DNA of 17,474 nt from Haplosporangium gracile (taxonomy: Eukaryota; Mortierellomycota; Mortierellomycetes; Mortierellales; Mortierellaceae): assembly GCA_015499985.1 (NCBI GenBank), contig JAAAUF010000872.1:1-17474 (forward strand), in the 5' to 3' direction. The notes beneath the pieces are model-generated. The model was not told where the DNA came from. It worked only from the letters and a program-made list of their open reading frames with translations, and searched no databases. Below are positions 1 to 8,905 of the stretch, piece by piece. Numbering within the stretch: the first letter of the stretch is position 1; the number at the start of each line of letters is the position of its first letter. The translations under genes and the position numbers were made by a program.

Positions 1-2
1 TG

Positions 3-210
3 TTTTACGACAGCAGCAAGTCCAAGGAGGAGGTTTATAAGCCCAATAGCCTTGTGTTTTTCGCGATGTCTTTCTCCGCAAGGTAAGAGTTATTTGTCGA
101 AAGCGAAATACTTGGTTTATTGTTATTCATGACTAACGAAGACTAAAAGACCAAGAGAAACGGGCGAGGTTCTATTAGCTGGCGGTCAAAACAACGGAAA
201 AGGCTTTTAA
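3..210 (+). CDS. C-terminal end of an unidentified protein (gene enters from the left edge)
   Basis: The frame starting at base 3 is open to base 82 with codons ending mostly in C or G, as in the other genes here. It reads a Lys/Glu/Ser-containing stretch ending in FFAMSFSA. A GTAAGAG donor follows at 83, a GACTAAC branch point lies at 131-137 and an AG acceptor at 148-149. Splicing 82 to 150 keeps the frame and ends at TAA 208-210, giving a 46-residue C-terminus with the motif LLAGGQNNGKGF. If the intron is retained, a stop codon appears at 84-86, only one residue after the end of the exon's last complete codon. I do not recognise the family and assign no function. It converges on the seipin gene. 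The call rests on frame, codon bias and splice signals only. Confidence 0.45.
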
Positions 211-581
211 ACAGCAACAATCATAATTCCAGCGCTGGCTGTTACCTTTACTACTGCTCCTTAGACGACATAGACTTGATGAGGGGACGAGGGAGACAGA
301 TGAGGTGGAAAAGGAGCGTTGGTGGGGTGTGAATGAAGAGTCGTCTAATATGAATGTGCATTTCTAAGTGCTCTCATCCCAGCTTGTGATGACTATTTTT
401 CCAATTTTACCTTTGGCCACCAATTCGAAATTCACATGTGGAAAAGTCGTGTTTTTGTCATTAGACGTTATGTGTCAGTGCATGGTTGTCTGGCGAACGT
501 GAATTGTGTGTAATCATATGTGCGTGTGTATGAAAGGGGGGTTCATTATGAAAGTGAGCTAAGGGTAGAGAAAGTCTCAGT
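211..581. other. Convergent intergenic spacer
   Basis: This 371-bp stretch lies between the 3' ends of the left-edge gene (+) and seipin (-). I see no coding frame, RNA gene or repeat; it presumably holds both 3' UTRs. Confidence 0.5.
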
Positions 582-2976
582 TCATGGTACTGCACGTCCA
601 GAGCTCCGTCCAGAGCCGGCGCCAACACCAGCGCCTGCAGACTCCCTGTCTCCTCCTCTAGAGCTTTGATTGCGCCTTGAACGAAGAGAACCGGATCCTG
701 GAGGTGAACGACTCAAGAGTGCGGCTTCTGAAAAGTCGTCCTCTCCAAATGTCACATTTCCATCATCATTATCTTCCTCGTCATCATCCTCAACACCCTC
801 CAAGTACTCGTCGTCTTCCTCAGTGTACTCGGACTCGACAGCCGTGCGACGGCGGTTGTCGCTACGAGACATTTGGAATTCAGAGGAGCGCTCGGAAAGA
901 ATGGAAGGTGGAGGCGGGGGTGGGGGTTGCAAGCTGGAGGAAGTAGTCATTGAAAAGTCCATGCCGCTTCGTCCAGTGCGTCGTGAGCTAGTAGTGCTAC
1001 CTGCTGTCGAGATATCGTCGTCATTGGTCATAAAAGTGTTGCTGCGTTGCTGTGGTGTCGTAATCGCGGGGGTTATTGTGGTTGTTGAGGAAGAGCCTCT
1101 CGGTTGTTGCTGCTGCTGCTGCTGGTGGCTAGACGAAGAGCGCTGCTGGCGCTGGCCTGGGGTGGACGGGTTCTCTGGAACAACGGCGTCATCCTGGAAA
1201 GAAGAAGCATGTCCCTGGGGTGCATGTCTCAAGTGTTGACCCTGTTCCTGCTCATCATCGTCATCCTCCATCTCATCGTGGTTAAAACTCATCGTCTGCT
1301 TCTTCCCACGCGAAGGAACATACTCCTCCTCAAACTCGCTGTCAGACTCGTTGTGTTCGCCCTGCAACTGAGGCTGACGAGGGGGGCCTGACACAGCGTC
1401 ATACTCCGCGCCGGTGTCAAGTGCTCCAGCGAGCGTAGGCGAGCGAAGCTGTCCTCGCGCATCGGTGTGAGGACGGATCTGATGGGCAATTACCAGAGCT
1501 TCCGAATCACTGCCGAACCAACCGGCCAAAACCTGCCAAGTGACAACCGAGAAGATAATCTCCCAGAAGATGAATACAGCCATAAAGACCAAGGCTGTCG
1601 AGATCTTGTAGTAGTACATAAAGTATCTGTAATGATAGGAGGAAAGAAAAATAGGTTAACCTACAGTATTTAATCGTTCGGAGCAGTGCTTTGAGCAATG
1701 ATAAATACTTGCCTGAGGCCGTGGAAGTGAGCGTCAATGTGAATGCTGCTTTTGTAGACTTGGAGGTCGGGAGTTGAGATCTCGACAAAGGCGCGGGCGA
1801 CAGGGTTGGATGAATCCTCGACATAATTCTCGATCAAAGGCAGCTTGATGATCTGGTCCTCCTTGGACCAGTCCAGCACCAAGGGCACAGCCTTCCACGC
1901 GGTCTTCATGAGCTTCAAAGGGGTGGAATGATAGGTGAGAATACCCTGTAATCAAATGAAAGAGTTTGCTCAGAATGTCAGCATAGATTGCATCAGAGGG
2001 TTTTTTTCGTTAAAAAAAGCGCACATGTAAATCCGAGTAAAATACTCACAGGCCGGCTAGAGGTCATGATGGTCTTGCCGTCAACACGAAGCAATGTGAC
2101 AACGACCATGAAGTTGCCAATGGCAACGTTCTTTTCCGAAGTAGGCACATGCAAGTTTATCGAAATATCGTATGCCTGGTCTCCACGAAGGAACTATATT
2201 GATAAGGGAGAGTCATTGTTCTGTTGTTAGTCTCCATGTACAAACTGGTTTTCGTTGCAGTCTACGACGCTTTTCGTTGATTTTTTTTTTTTGGTCCTGG
2301 AGCACGAATGTCGAATGGGTACCTGGTCGTAGCGTCCTCCTCTGGTAAAGTCAATCTCGGCAGAAGGGCCATGTCCAATCACGCCAGGAACACTATCAGA
2401 AACCAATATGGCACATAATCAGTTCACAAGGCCAGTTGGAAAGGTATCTTGCAGCAATGACATCTGACCATTCTCATTTCCTCCAAACAAAAAAAAAAAA
2501 AAAAAAAAGAGGTTGCTGCATAAAACATAAAACGACAAAGCCTCTGCTTGCATAAAACCAACAATATATATAGAAAAAAAACATACGTGGGTCGGTCATA
2601 TTGAAGGTGGACTTGTCCAACATGACCACGTTGAGGGATATAGATCCAGTAGAAGCTCAGGTACGCCGCCAGGGAGACACCGACAAGGAGCAGGAGAACA
2701 ATGAGACCGATAAAGAACTTGATGACCTTGCGGTGCAAGGCCGAGGACGTCAACCACTGTATAACTTGCTGAACGTATGGTTCCAGCAGACCCAGTAGCG
2801 GGGTAATGAAGAACTGTAGAATCTAGTCATGCAGAATCAATGTGAGAGTTAGCAAGAAAGTTAAAGCAAAGGGGTGAAATGAATGGAAGGAGAGGCATTC
2901 GAACCCGAAGTTGTTAAATGTATGCAGGAGGTGGGTGGAGTGAAGAGAGGGAGTAAAATACCTCGAAGAGAGTCAT
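582..2976 (-). CDS. Seipin family protein (lipid-droplet biogenesis, ER membrane)
   Basis: Seipin forms oligomeric rings in the ER at lipid-droplet contact sites and organises triacylglycerol packaging. Exons in transcription order: 2976-2962, 2822-2587, 2392-2323, 2193-2050, 1945-1713 and 1626-582, totalling 1743 nt and 580 aa. The N-terminus is hydrophobic. TM1 spans about residues 40-62 and is followed by YWIYIP and VHLQYD. The luminal beta-sandwich contains the typical run AYDISINLHVPTSEKN...GNFMVVV. HFHGLRYFMYYYK precedes TM2 (about 241-264). Family knowledge: human seipin has about 400-460 residues and yeast Sei1 about 285, so the cytosolic tail of about 315 residues here is unusually long. 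It has polyQ (401-407), polyP (467-473) and a strongly acidic patch (499-531). Intron 5 uses a GC donor. No ATG occurs in frame before TM1 other than the one in exon 1. Fold assignment is firm; the very long last exon is a single open frame and could hide an unseen intron. Confidence 0.9.
2489..2508 (+). repeat. Poly-A tract of 20 bases in a seipin intron
   Basis: Twenty consecutive A on the + strand (T in the transcript), inside the intron between seipin exons 2 and 3. A homopolymer of this length is prone to length variation and sequencing error. No function is suggested. Confidence 0.9.
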
Positions 2977-3099
2977 TGCTTATGATTGGGACCCGAGGGG
3001 TAGTGTGAATTGAAGATGAATGTAGGTAGTGGTGAGTGAGTGTGTGTGGATAGAGTTGAGTTGGTAAGTGTGCGTAGGGATCGCAACGAAAGAGAGAGC

Positions 3100-3144
<45 letters not shown>

Positions 3145-4134
3145 TTAAGTGGCGTAAAGTGTGGAAGAAGGGAAAAGGGAAGAGAAGGAGGAAATTGTGA
3201 ACAAAGATAAAAGGAGGACAAAAAAGGAGCCGTGCCCCATGAGGCCTCATGCACACTCTTGATAATAAAGTCGTTGGGGCGAACCTACAACTCCTGGTAG
3301 TTGTTTGCCTTCATTCAAGAATTTATTTCATTTGCTCGTCCTGTTGATTCCCAAGGACCCATCCCGGCGTCATTTACTGCCAAAGACACTTTTTTTAAAC
3401 AACACACCCTTTTCCAGCCACTCGCCACTTGGCATTGCTGGCATGGCTCAAGAACTGTCTGGCTGGCTAGCATGCATGTCCTTGTGTCGTTACCCTTTCT
3501 CCTTCAACCGATCACCATCCAATATTGGGTCATTGACCATGATCAAAGCATGTCATTCTGCGTCTGCCTTACTTACATTGCATCCACATGGCTCAAGCAA
3601 ATCAATCACGCCTGTGGAAACAAAAAATCACAATCAAAAAAATCAAATTTCCAGCAGATAATTTTGACATGTGAAGCCTAACACTTGCCGCGCCTTGACC
3701 CGGACAATTACACCTGCTCACTCCGCCCGTCATAATATCATGTCGTCTGGCTCTCTTGGCATGCTCCTTCGTCTCACAAACGACTTACACACATACACAA
3801 CAACATACATGGCATGTTCTCACATCTCTAACCACTTCCTTTGGTGCTATCTTCATGTATAGAGTAGTCATACAATGAAATAAAAAAAAAAAAAAGACAT
3901 TTATGTTTCGTTCGAGGGGTAAGCAAATGTCTTTTGTTCGCGGTCAATCTCATCCTTCATGCATCATCCTATGCGTCAAATAGCCTTCTTTTTTCCTTCC
4001 AAGTCAAAAAAAAAAGAGCGTTGATTGTGTTCTGTGTTTTGCGTGTTTGATTGTGAATATATGTGCGTTTTGAGTGAGATCCAACCGTGTTTTCAGCCTA
4101 ATCAACTTTCTCGTCGTCGTTGCTGTCGCCGCGT
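2977..4134. other. Intergenic region with the seipin promoter and VMA2 3' end
   Basis: This is a 1158-bp spacer between two minus-strand genes. The part near seipin (2977-3260) is purine-rich on the + strand, so it is CT-rich in the transcribed direction, and contains a GA microsatellite. The part from about 3300 to 3860 has two overlapping + frames over 100 codons with no recognisable motif and atypical composition; I regard them as chance. Several A/T homopolymers lie near 3881-4013. Confidence 0.5.
3102..3144 (+). repeat. (GA)n microsatellite upstream of seipin
   Basis: An uninterrupted GA run of about 31 bases at 3102-3132 continues with one AAA interruption to about 3144. It lies about 126-168 bp upstream of the seipin start codon and reads as a CT repeat in that gene's direction. 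Pyrimidine tracts near start sites are common in fungal promoters; whether it matters here is unknown. Confidence 0.9.
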
Positions 4135-6820
4135 CTAGTTATCATCATCACCCTGGTCCTCCTCGGCTGTTGCTGTCTCGCCATCTTCTCTGCTGGCTTG
4201 GCGTCCACGGCCTCTGCGGTCACGTTGGTAGAACTCGGCCAACAACTTCTGGGGAATACGGTTCAACATCTCCTTGGGGAAGATGCGGAGCAACGACCAG
4301 GCCTGGTCAAGGGACTCAAAAACAGTACGCGACTCGTAGTGTCCTGTATTTGATGCGCGTCGTACAAATGTAGTAAGATCATTTGAGTAAAAGTTAGTTT
4401 CCATGATCGTGTCCTTCAACCTTGAAATACAACAACACAGTTGAAAATGCAGCATACCTTGGGCAATATAGGTCTTCTCAAACTTTTCCAGGAACTCAAG
4501 AGAGAGCTTATCCTCCTGGTTCAAGGCCTCCTCTCCGACGACGGCCTTCATGGCAGCGGCATCACGACCAATGGCGTACTTGGCGTAGAGCTGGTTAGAG
4601 ACATCTCCGTGATCCTTGCGGGTCAACTTCTCACCAATAGCAGACTTCATAAGACGCGAGAGCGAAGGCAAGACGTTGATTGGTGGGTAGATCTGACGGT
4701 TGTGCAACTGTCTGTCAACGAAGATCTGACCCTCGGTAATGAATCCAGTCAAATCGGGAATGGGGTGAGTAATATCTATATAAGACATTGGCAGTGAGGA
4801 AAGTAAATGTTAACACCGTGAGAAAGTAGCGTCAACGATATCAAGACCCCATAGATATGACAATTCAATAGTGATGAACTTACCATCGTTGGGCATGGTA
4901 AGAATGGGGATCTGGGTGATGGATCCGTTACGTCCATCAACACGACCGGCACGCTCGTAGATGGTCGACAAATCAGTGTACATGTAACCGGGGTAACCGC
5001 GACGACCAGGAACCTCCTCACGGGCAGCAGAGACCTCACGTAAGGCATCGGCGTAGGAACTCATATCGGTCAAGATAACCAAGACGTGCTTCTCCAACTG
5101 GTAGGCATAGTACTCGGCGGTAGTCAAAGCCAAACGAGGAGTAATGATACGCTCGATGGTGGGATCGTTGGCCAAGTTGAGGAACAGGGTGACACGCTCA
5201 ATCGAACCGTCCTCCTCGAAATCCTGCTTGAAGAAACGAGCAGTTTCCATGTTGACTCCCATAGCGGCAAACACAATAGCAAAGTTGTCTTCGTGGTCAT
5301 CGAACACTCCTTTGGTCTTCTTGACCAAACCAGCCTGTCTGCAAATCTGGGCAGCAATCTACAGTATGACAATTGTTCACGGACGTCCAATTGATTAGTA
5401 TCATCCGCGCTAATATGTTATCTCGGTCCTGCAAAATGAGCAACTGACAAATACAAACAAGCATTGAGCTTTTTGTGGACCGTGGGAGCATAAAGTCTAA
5501 CATACCTCGTTGTGGGGAAGACCAGCGGCAGAGAAAATGGGGATCTTTTGACCACGAGCAATCGAGTTCATGGTGTCGATGGCAGAGATACCGGTCTGAA
5601 TCATCTCCTCGGGGTAAATACGCGAGTAAGGGTTGATAGGAGAACCTAGGATTCAATTGATAGAGGACGACACTCGTGAGTCTTTCTTGGACAAGCTTAC
5701 TCGGAAAGTGGCGGTAACAAACAAAGAGTGCTTCCAAAGGCAAAACTATCAATCGATATTGGATCCTGAGTGAGTCTAATGGAGATCATGTCTCCATACG
5801 TCATGTTGTAGATGCTTACCGTTGATGTCGAGGTAGTCCTCGGCGAAAACCTTAGGTCCCTTATCGATACTCTTTCCTGATCCATTGTAAACACGTCCCA
5901 ACATGTCCTCAGAGACAGGCATCTTCAAGACATCTCCCGAAAACTCGACGTGGGTCTGCTTGGCATCAATTCCTGGAGTACCCTCGAAGACCTACAAGTG
6001 AAATGGCAATGCACCGAATTGATATCGAGGTCATTGAAGAAAAATAGGGACAGGGGGTTATAGAGAGGTCATCGGTTTAGTCACTAGCTCGAAGCGTATG
6101 CGTGTTCAATGCTTGTCTCGCGTCAGAAGCACAGAGAAAATAATAATCTCGCCACAGACAACGACGACGAGGCGTTGCGTGAGGGGAGTGATCACATCAC
6201 GTCCCTCGCTCTCTCCCTCTCTCTTTCCCCTGTATAGATCGATATCTGGTGTCTTTTATCCTTTTTTTTAGGCGTACCTGGACGACAGCACGCTTGCCCT
6301 GGACTTCCAGGACCTGACCGGCACGCTTGGTACCATCAGGAAGAGTAAGCTCGACAATCTCGGAGAACTTGGGGAACTATTGATACCAGAGAACGAGAAA
6401 AAAAAAGTGGGAGGTTGATTGGTTGGTGTATTGTTACAGTCCAGGAAAATAATACTCAAAGCGATGATGCAAAAGACAGGAAGTAGTGTCGTGTGTACCT
6501 TGACATTGTCGAGCATAACCAAGGGACCGTTAACACCGGCGACGGTGCGGTAATCTGATAGAACATCAGTCGACAAAAGCAAATAGCGAAAAAGTAGAAC
6601 AGGTCCCAGGAGAGGAATTGGCAGGTCAGAGAAAAGAGGCGTGAGAAGACATTCAACGTGTATGATTATGGATTCCAAAGAAAAGAGAGCGATGAGTGTG
6701 AGTGTATTGTCGATGTTGAATAGTGGGGTAGTTACCGAGACGGGGCTCGACGGCGTAGTTGCGGGTGACAGCGGCGGCATGGAGCACGCTGGCTTCCCTA
6801 GAAGAGAGGCGAGGATCCAT
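4135..6820 (-). CDS. VMA2: V-type proton ATPase subunit B
   Basis: Subunit B alternates with catalytic subunit A in the A3B3 head of V1, binds nucleotide at non-catalytic sites and takes part in acidifying vacuoles and endosomes. Exons in transcription order: 6820-6736, 6554-6499, 6376-6278, 5991-5820, 5645-5506, 5358-4884, 4775-4458 and 4343-4135; 1554 nt, 517 aa, the same length as yeast Vma2. All seven GT-AG junctions keep frame. Conserved parts: VAGVNGPLV near the N-terminus, [20 protein letters not shown] with GLPHNE at 179-184 (no canonical GxxxxGKT P-loop, as expected for B), [20 protein letters not shown] from about 285, and the ATPase alpha/beta signature [10 protein letters not shown] at 373-382. 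The C-terminus is a variable Arg-rich then acidic tail. It is divergently placed from the thioesterase gene. The start ATG in CCAATGG gives the family's normal N-terminal length. Confidence 0.97.
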
Positions 6821-7458
6821 TGGGGGGTGAGTGTGTGTATGTGTGAGTTGAGTAGAGAGTGAAGAGTGTTGGAGTGTGCGGGGAGACAATGGGCGATTGA
6901 AAATAAAAAAACGGCGACGGATTGAGTGAGCAAGCGCGCTTGGGGCAGTGAGGTGAAGAAAGAAAGAAAAGTGGTCCCAGGGCGTGTAAGGAAAGAGGGA
7001 GAAAGGACTGCGATGTCACCTGGATGGCAAAGGGCTAGTGTGTGTATGTGCTGCCCCTATCTGGCCGGATGAGGTTGACGTCACGGTCCACTGGTCGACT
7101 TTTGCTTGCCACAAAAACGATACCTTGGGCATACTATAAGACGCGTCTATTCTTTGGTACCCTATCGATACTCAGGAAAGCCTATAGGAGAACCCACAAG
7201 GATACAATAAAGGACACGCAGAATGTCATGACAACCCAGAGCAGCAACCAAGGACAGGACGGGATCACTGTTTCTTTGATCCGCCACCATTTTAAGCAAA
7301 AATATCGTTGACTTGTCTATCTGTCCGCACGATGGATCGGCTCACAATTGGTGACAAGGCACTAAAATAAAAAAGAAAAAAAAAGCAGATACAGCACACC
7401 TGTTCAACCTTTCTTCTCCTCCACTCCCATCTCCATTCCACTCATTCACATTTCAACC
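6821..7458. promoter_or_regulatory. Bidirectional promoter region between VMA2 and the thioesterase gene
   Basis: The start codons of the two divergent genes are 638 bp apart. The half nearer VMA2 (to about 7010) is purine-rich on the + strand, which is pyrimidine-rich for VMA2. The half nearer the thioesterase gene ends in a CT-rich leader from about 7405 just before its ATG. The centre holds a perfect TGACGTCA palindrome. No coding frame is supported. Confidence 0.55.
7076..7083. promoter_or_regulatory. TGACGTCA palindrome (CRE/ATF-type bZIP site)
   Basis: An exact 8-bp TGACGTCA lies in the divergent promoter, 256 bp from the VMA2 start and 376 bp from the thioesterase start. This is the canonical binding site of CREB/ATF-family bZIP factors, which fungi have. 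Binding here is an inference. Confidence 0.5.
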
Positions 7459-8485
7459 ATGGCTGCCCTGAATCACTGCAAGAAAGTCTGGTAAGGAAAG
7501 AAGAGCCAGTACCAGAGAGAGGGAGAGAGAAAGAGAGTGAGCGATCCTTATCCGCGAGATAACCCAATGTCCGCCACCAAAAACAATGTCTTTCTTTTTA
7601 ACCCCCACCCTACCAACACACCTTTCATATATCAAAATTAGGACGAACTTTTTGAGCGCCGGTGGATTTGATATGCAAGCATTGGCAGGAGTAAGTGTTG
7701 ATACTTGGAGGCATCCTCTTCCTACGCTTGGGAAAAAATATATTCTTACAGCCCTTTCTTACTCGGGTTTATTGTTTGTGGATTTAGCTCAAGCTTGTCT
7801 CTGCTTCCAAAGGAAAGATCCTCTGTGAACTTCAGGTTGAGAAGCAACATCTGGTAAGCCGTCAAAGACTAGAAAAGCAATGTACTTATTCAATGTAGCA
7901 CACATTCTTGAAACGAACTTCTTAATCAAAGGATCAATAATGTTTACTTTACTATGTGCTTTTTAGAATCGGCTGGGCGGTTGCCATGGTGGTCTTTTGA
8001 GCACCATTGTCGATATTGGTGGATCACTTGCTATTGCTGCCGAAGACATGCATGCAACAGGAGTCTCCACAGGTGAAGGGGAGAGCCACTTTGTTTTACT
8101 GTTGAGGACGTAACTACCACCCTCTAATTCATGCAAACCACTCACTGACATGACCACTTCTCAATGCAATAGATCTCAACATCTCGTTCGTGTCGGGAGC
8201 AAAGATCGGCGATAAGCTGTCCATCGTAAGTCGTCTTCTTCATCCTACAGACCGTACATTGATAGCCATGTCACACTTACGGTTATTAATCAATCCGATT
8301 TTACGTTTCTCCCTTTTCGTGGTACCTAGGATTCTCGATGCGACAAGATTGGAGGGACACTGGCATACACTACGGTCGAGATCAAAGTGGACGACAAGAT
8401 TGTCGCGTTGGGTCGACACACTAAGTATGTTCTCCTGGCGCACAAGACAAACGCCGAAATGAAGTGTGTACAAACTTCAGAGTAG
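7459..8485 (+). CDS. ACOT13-like acyl-CoA thioesterase (hotdog fold, 4HBT family)
   Basis: The family hydrolyses medium- and long-chain acyl-CoA to free fatty acid and CoA. Exons 7459-7490, 7642-7690, 7788-7853, 7967-8072, 8173-8225 and 8330-8485 give 462 nt and 153 aa (human ACOT13 has 140). All five GT-AG junctions keep frame. The N-terminus reads NFLSAGGFDMQALAG. The central hotdog helix contains GCHGGLLSTIVDIGGSL with the HGG turn at 56-58. Asp65 aligns with the catalytic Asp65 of human ACOT13. GVSTDLNISFVSGAKIGD and the C-terminal ALGRHTKYV match the family. The ATG at 7459 in CCATGG is the first in the leader. No clear mitochondrial targeting sequence is seen, so localisation is open. 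Another 4HBT-family thioesterase is possible, but the ACOT13/PaaI-like subgroup fits best. Confidence 0.92.
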
Positions 8486-8905
8486 ATAGAGCAGGAATTG
8501 CCATAGAGTAGCTGAATGGACGTCGTATGTTTCCATGTAGTGCGCATATTTGAAAATGAACACGACTGTTTGAACGATAGTGTGCTGAATTATGCTCACC
8601 TCCCTCTGAGGACGTACACTCTGGCTCTTGATGGCTCGGAGGAGCTTAATGGTGAAAATGCGAAAGCAGTCGGGCAAGGAAAAGTGTTGCAACGCGACTC
8701 CACTGTAAGAACTGAGAGAAAGCATCGATAGGACACACCCAGGGGTCGAGTAAGGGAGTCAGCAGAGAAGGAAAGAGAACGTAACGGAATGCAGTGAAGG
8801 GCGAGGAACTGTTATCAAGAAGAGATTTTTGTCTCTTCTATTCCATTCCTTTTCTCTCCTCTGAACAAATCACATCTTGCACGTAAAACGCGTTCCATGT
8901 ACTAG
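8486..8905. other. Spacer between thioesterase gene and tubulin pseudogene
   Basis: About 420 bp in which I looked for remnants of alpha-tubulin exons 1 and 2 and found none. A 71-codon + frame at 8516-8731 has no recognisable features. The last 80 bp are pyrimidine-rich, like the introns of the intact tubulin gene. Confidence 0.5.

Noticed and set aside
670..1239. A 189-codon + frame opposite the seipin tail
   Set aside because: Its Ser, Cys and Gly runs are the complement of the acidic, polyQ and polyP repeats of seipin. No independent coding signal.
2890..2910. A tRNA B-box-like GGTTCGAATGCC on the - strand in seipin intron 1
   Set aside because: I found no matching A box, anticodon arm or pairing acceptor stem around it.
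2861..3256. Minus frames rich in Leu/Ser repeats upstream of seipin
   Set aside because: They are produced by the CT microsatellite and overlap the seipin first exon and intron.
3301..3681. Two overlapping + frames of 126 and 118 codons in the seipin/VMA2 spacer
   Set aside because: Neither has a recognisable motif, splice-consistent extension or the codon bias of the other genes. Two competing frames suggest chance openness.
8486..8905. Possible exons 1 and 2 of the tubulin pseudogene
   Set aside because: I compared the spacer with the intact exons 1 and 2 on both strands by eye and saw no match.
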